Below, piece by piece: positions 4,647-5,286 of a stretch of DNA of 5,286 nt. The translations under genes were made by a program, and so were the position numbers. The first letter of the stretch is position 1; each line of letters begins with the position of its first letter. Source of the DNA: Gammaproteobacteria bacterium (GTDB taxonomy: Bacteria; Pseudomonadota; Gammaproteobacteria; Arenicellales; Arenicellaceae); contig DNHK01000173.1 of assembly GCA_003485905.1 (NCBI GenBank), forward strand, positions 1 through 5,286, written 5' to 3'. Below the pieces are notes generated by a model, which worked only from the letters and a program-made list of their open reading frames with translations, was not told where the DNA came from and searched no databases.

Positions 4647-5286
4647 CTAATCATTCTGGTAGAGCCCGATTAAATCTACTCGATTAAGATCACAAGCAGG
4701 GGAATCCAAAGCTATCGACCCATTGCTTAATCCGATTACACGATCAGCGTAATCGAGCGCATGGTCCACATCATGCAAAGCAAGTACAACGGTATTATGG
4801 GTAGTAACAATTGTATTTAGAATGTCGCATGACTGGTGTTCGTCCAGCGAGGAAACAGGCTCATCACCCAGAAGAATATCCCTTTGAGCATACAATGCCC
4901 TAGCTATAGCGACACGTTGTTGCTCTCCGCCAGAAAGTTCTCCAACTGGTACAAATAGCTTGTCATTGAGGTTTAAGGAGCGATGAAGTTTTGTAACCAG
5001 CCTTTTCTCCTCTGACAAGGGATACACAAGATTTACAAAATTATAAGTTCTAGAATGCTGATCTAACTTCCCCATAAAGGTATTGTGAAAAGAAGATAGA
5101 CTTGCTACCAAACCAAGGTCTTGTGGAATCAATGCACAGCCCGCAGTTTGCTGCTTCTGCATTAAACTAAGCAAAGTGGATTTACCCGAGCCACTTTTAC
5201 CTATCAGCGCAACTTTTTCGCCTGTTTCAATACTAAAAGAAAAATTCGATAGAACAGTCTTGTCGCCATAAGCGGCTGACTCTTCC
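4647..5286 (-). CDS. PhnC-like ABC transporter ATP-binding subunit (N-terminus outside window)
   Basis: The cytoplasmic ATPase that would power the adjoining permease. The frame is open through the right edge (first whole codon ends at 5285), giving 212 visible residues; about ten N-terminal residues are probably missing. A TTG at 5172-5174 is internal, since Walker A lies before it. Visible motifs by position in the fragment: A-loop Tyr6 (AYGDKTVL), Walker A GKSGSGKST (29-37), Q-loop Gln55 (LIPQD), signature LSGGEQQRV (117-125), Walker B ILLGDE with Asp141 and Glu142, D-loop SSLD, and switch His171 (ALHDVDHAL). The HDVDHALDYADRV segment resembles the PhnC C-terminal region. All catalytic residues are present. 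Walker A to Q-loop is only about 18 residues, against roughly 55 in E. coli PhnC, so the strands normally found there are largely absent. TAG at 4647-4649 abuts the permease ATG, so the two are one operon; a substrate-binding protein gene is likely further upstream. Confidence 0.92.
   Translation of the reverse strand, partial: EESAAYGDKTVLSNFSFSIETGEKVALIGKSGSGKSTLLSLMQKQQTAGCALIPQDLGLVASLSSFHNTFMGKLDQHSRTYNFVNLVYPLSEEKRLVTKLHRSLNLNDKLFVPVGELSGGEQQRVAIARALYAQRDILLGDEPVSSLDEHQSCDILNTIVTTHNTVVLALHDVDHALDYADRVIGLSNGSIALDSPACDLNRVDLIGLYQND

Noticed and set aside
3712..4650. Plus-strand open frames at 3712-3954 and 4390-4650
   Set aside because: They are antisense shadows of the permease gene, with no recognisable motifs.
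5172..5174. TTG at 5174 as the start of the ATPase
   Set aside because: Walker A and the upstream strands are encoded in the same frame before this codon, so it is an internal leucine of a gene that continues past the window edge.
5271..5286. Resemblance of the window end (CTCTTCC) to the TruSeq adapter end
   Set aside because: Only seven bases match, and they are in frame as coding sequence of the ATPase, so chance is sufficient.

Overview
The window reads as a chromosomal piece from a Gram-negative bacterium, most likely a marine-type gammaproteobacterium. The evidence is a SelD of the enterobacterial/vibrio type (Ser-His-Gly-Gly-Gly-Cys-Ala-Cys-Lys active-site loop), a periplasmic TlpA-like lipoprotein, a signal peptidase I exported protein and moderate, slightly AT-rich composition. 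The taxonomy is inference. All five genes I can support are on the minus strand, so transcription runs from right to left.

Right part (about 3132-5286): two tightly packed ABC transporter genes. An ATP-binding subunit (its N-terminus lies beyond the right edge) ends in a TAG that directly abuts the ATG of a 504-residue permease. The permease is an internal duplication of two PhnE-like halves. Both proteins resemble phosphonate importers (PhnC, PhnE). The next gene is selD (1861-2937), selenide water dikinase, which makes selenophosphate for selenocysteine and selenouridine. A PhnCE-like importer beside selD matches what annotation pipelines call a 'putative selenate ABC transporter', so the best reading is a selenium-oxyanion uptake and activation module. 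Its substrate-binding protein would be expected just right of the window. SelD has its own candidate promoter and a leader carrying 12-bp repeats.

Middle (1074-1706): a lipid-anchored TlpA/ResA-type thioredoxin-fold protein with a WCVPC active site, behind a Pro/Val/Glu-rich spacer. It could act in periplasmic thiol redox; a link to selenium is only positional.

Left (724-1073): about 350 bp without a convincing gene. It holds a 10-bp inverted repeat, a hairpin at the tlpA-like stop codon, a candidate promoter, and a 19-base stretch identical to part of the Illumina P7 adapter. That stretch raises the possibility that the contig is chimeric at about position 890-908. Left of it (1-723) lies a gene that runs off the window without a stop. 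It encodes an exported protein with a complete three-lobed ricin-B-type beta-trefoil lectin domain. If the adapter match marks an artificial join, this lectin gene need not be a real neighbour of the selenium genes.
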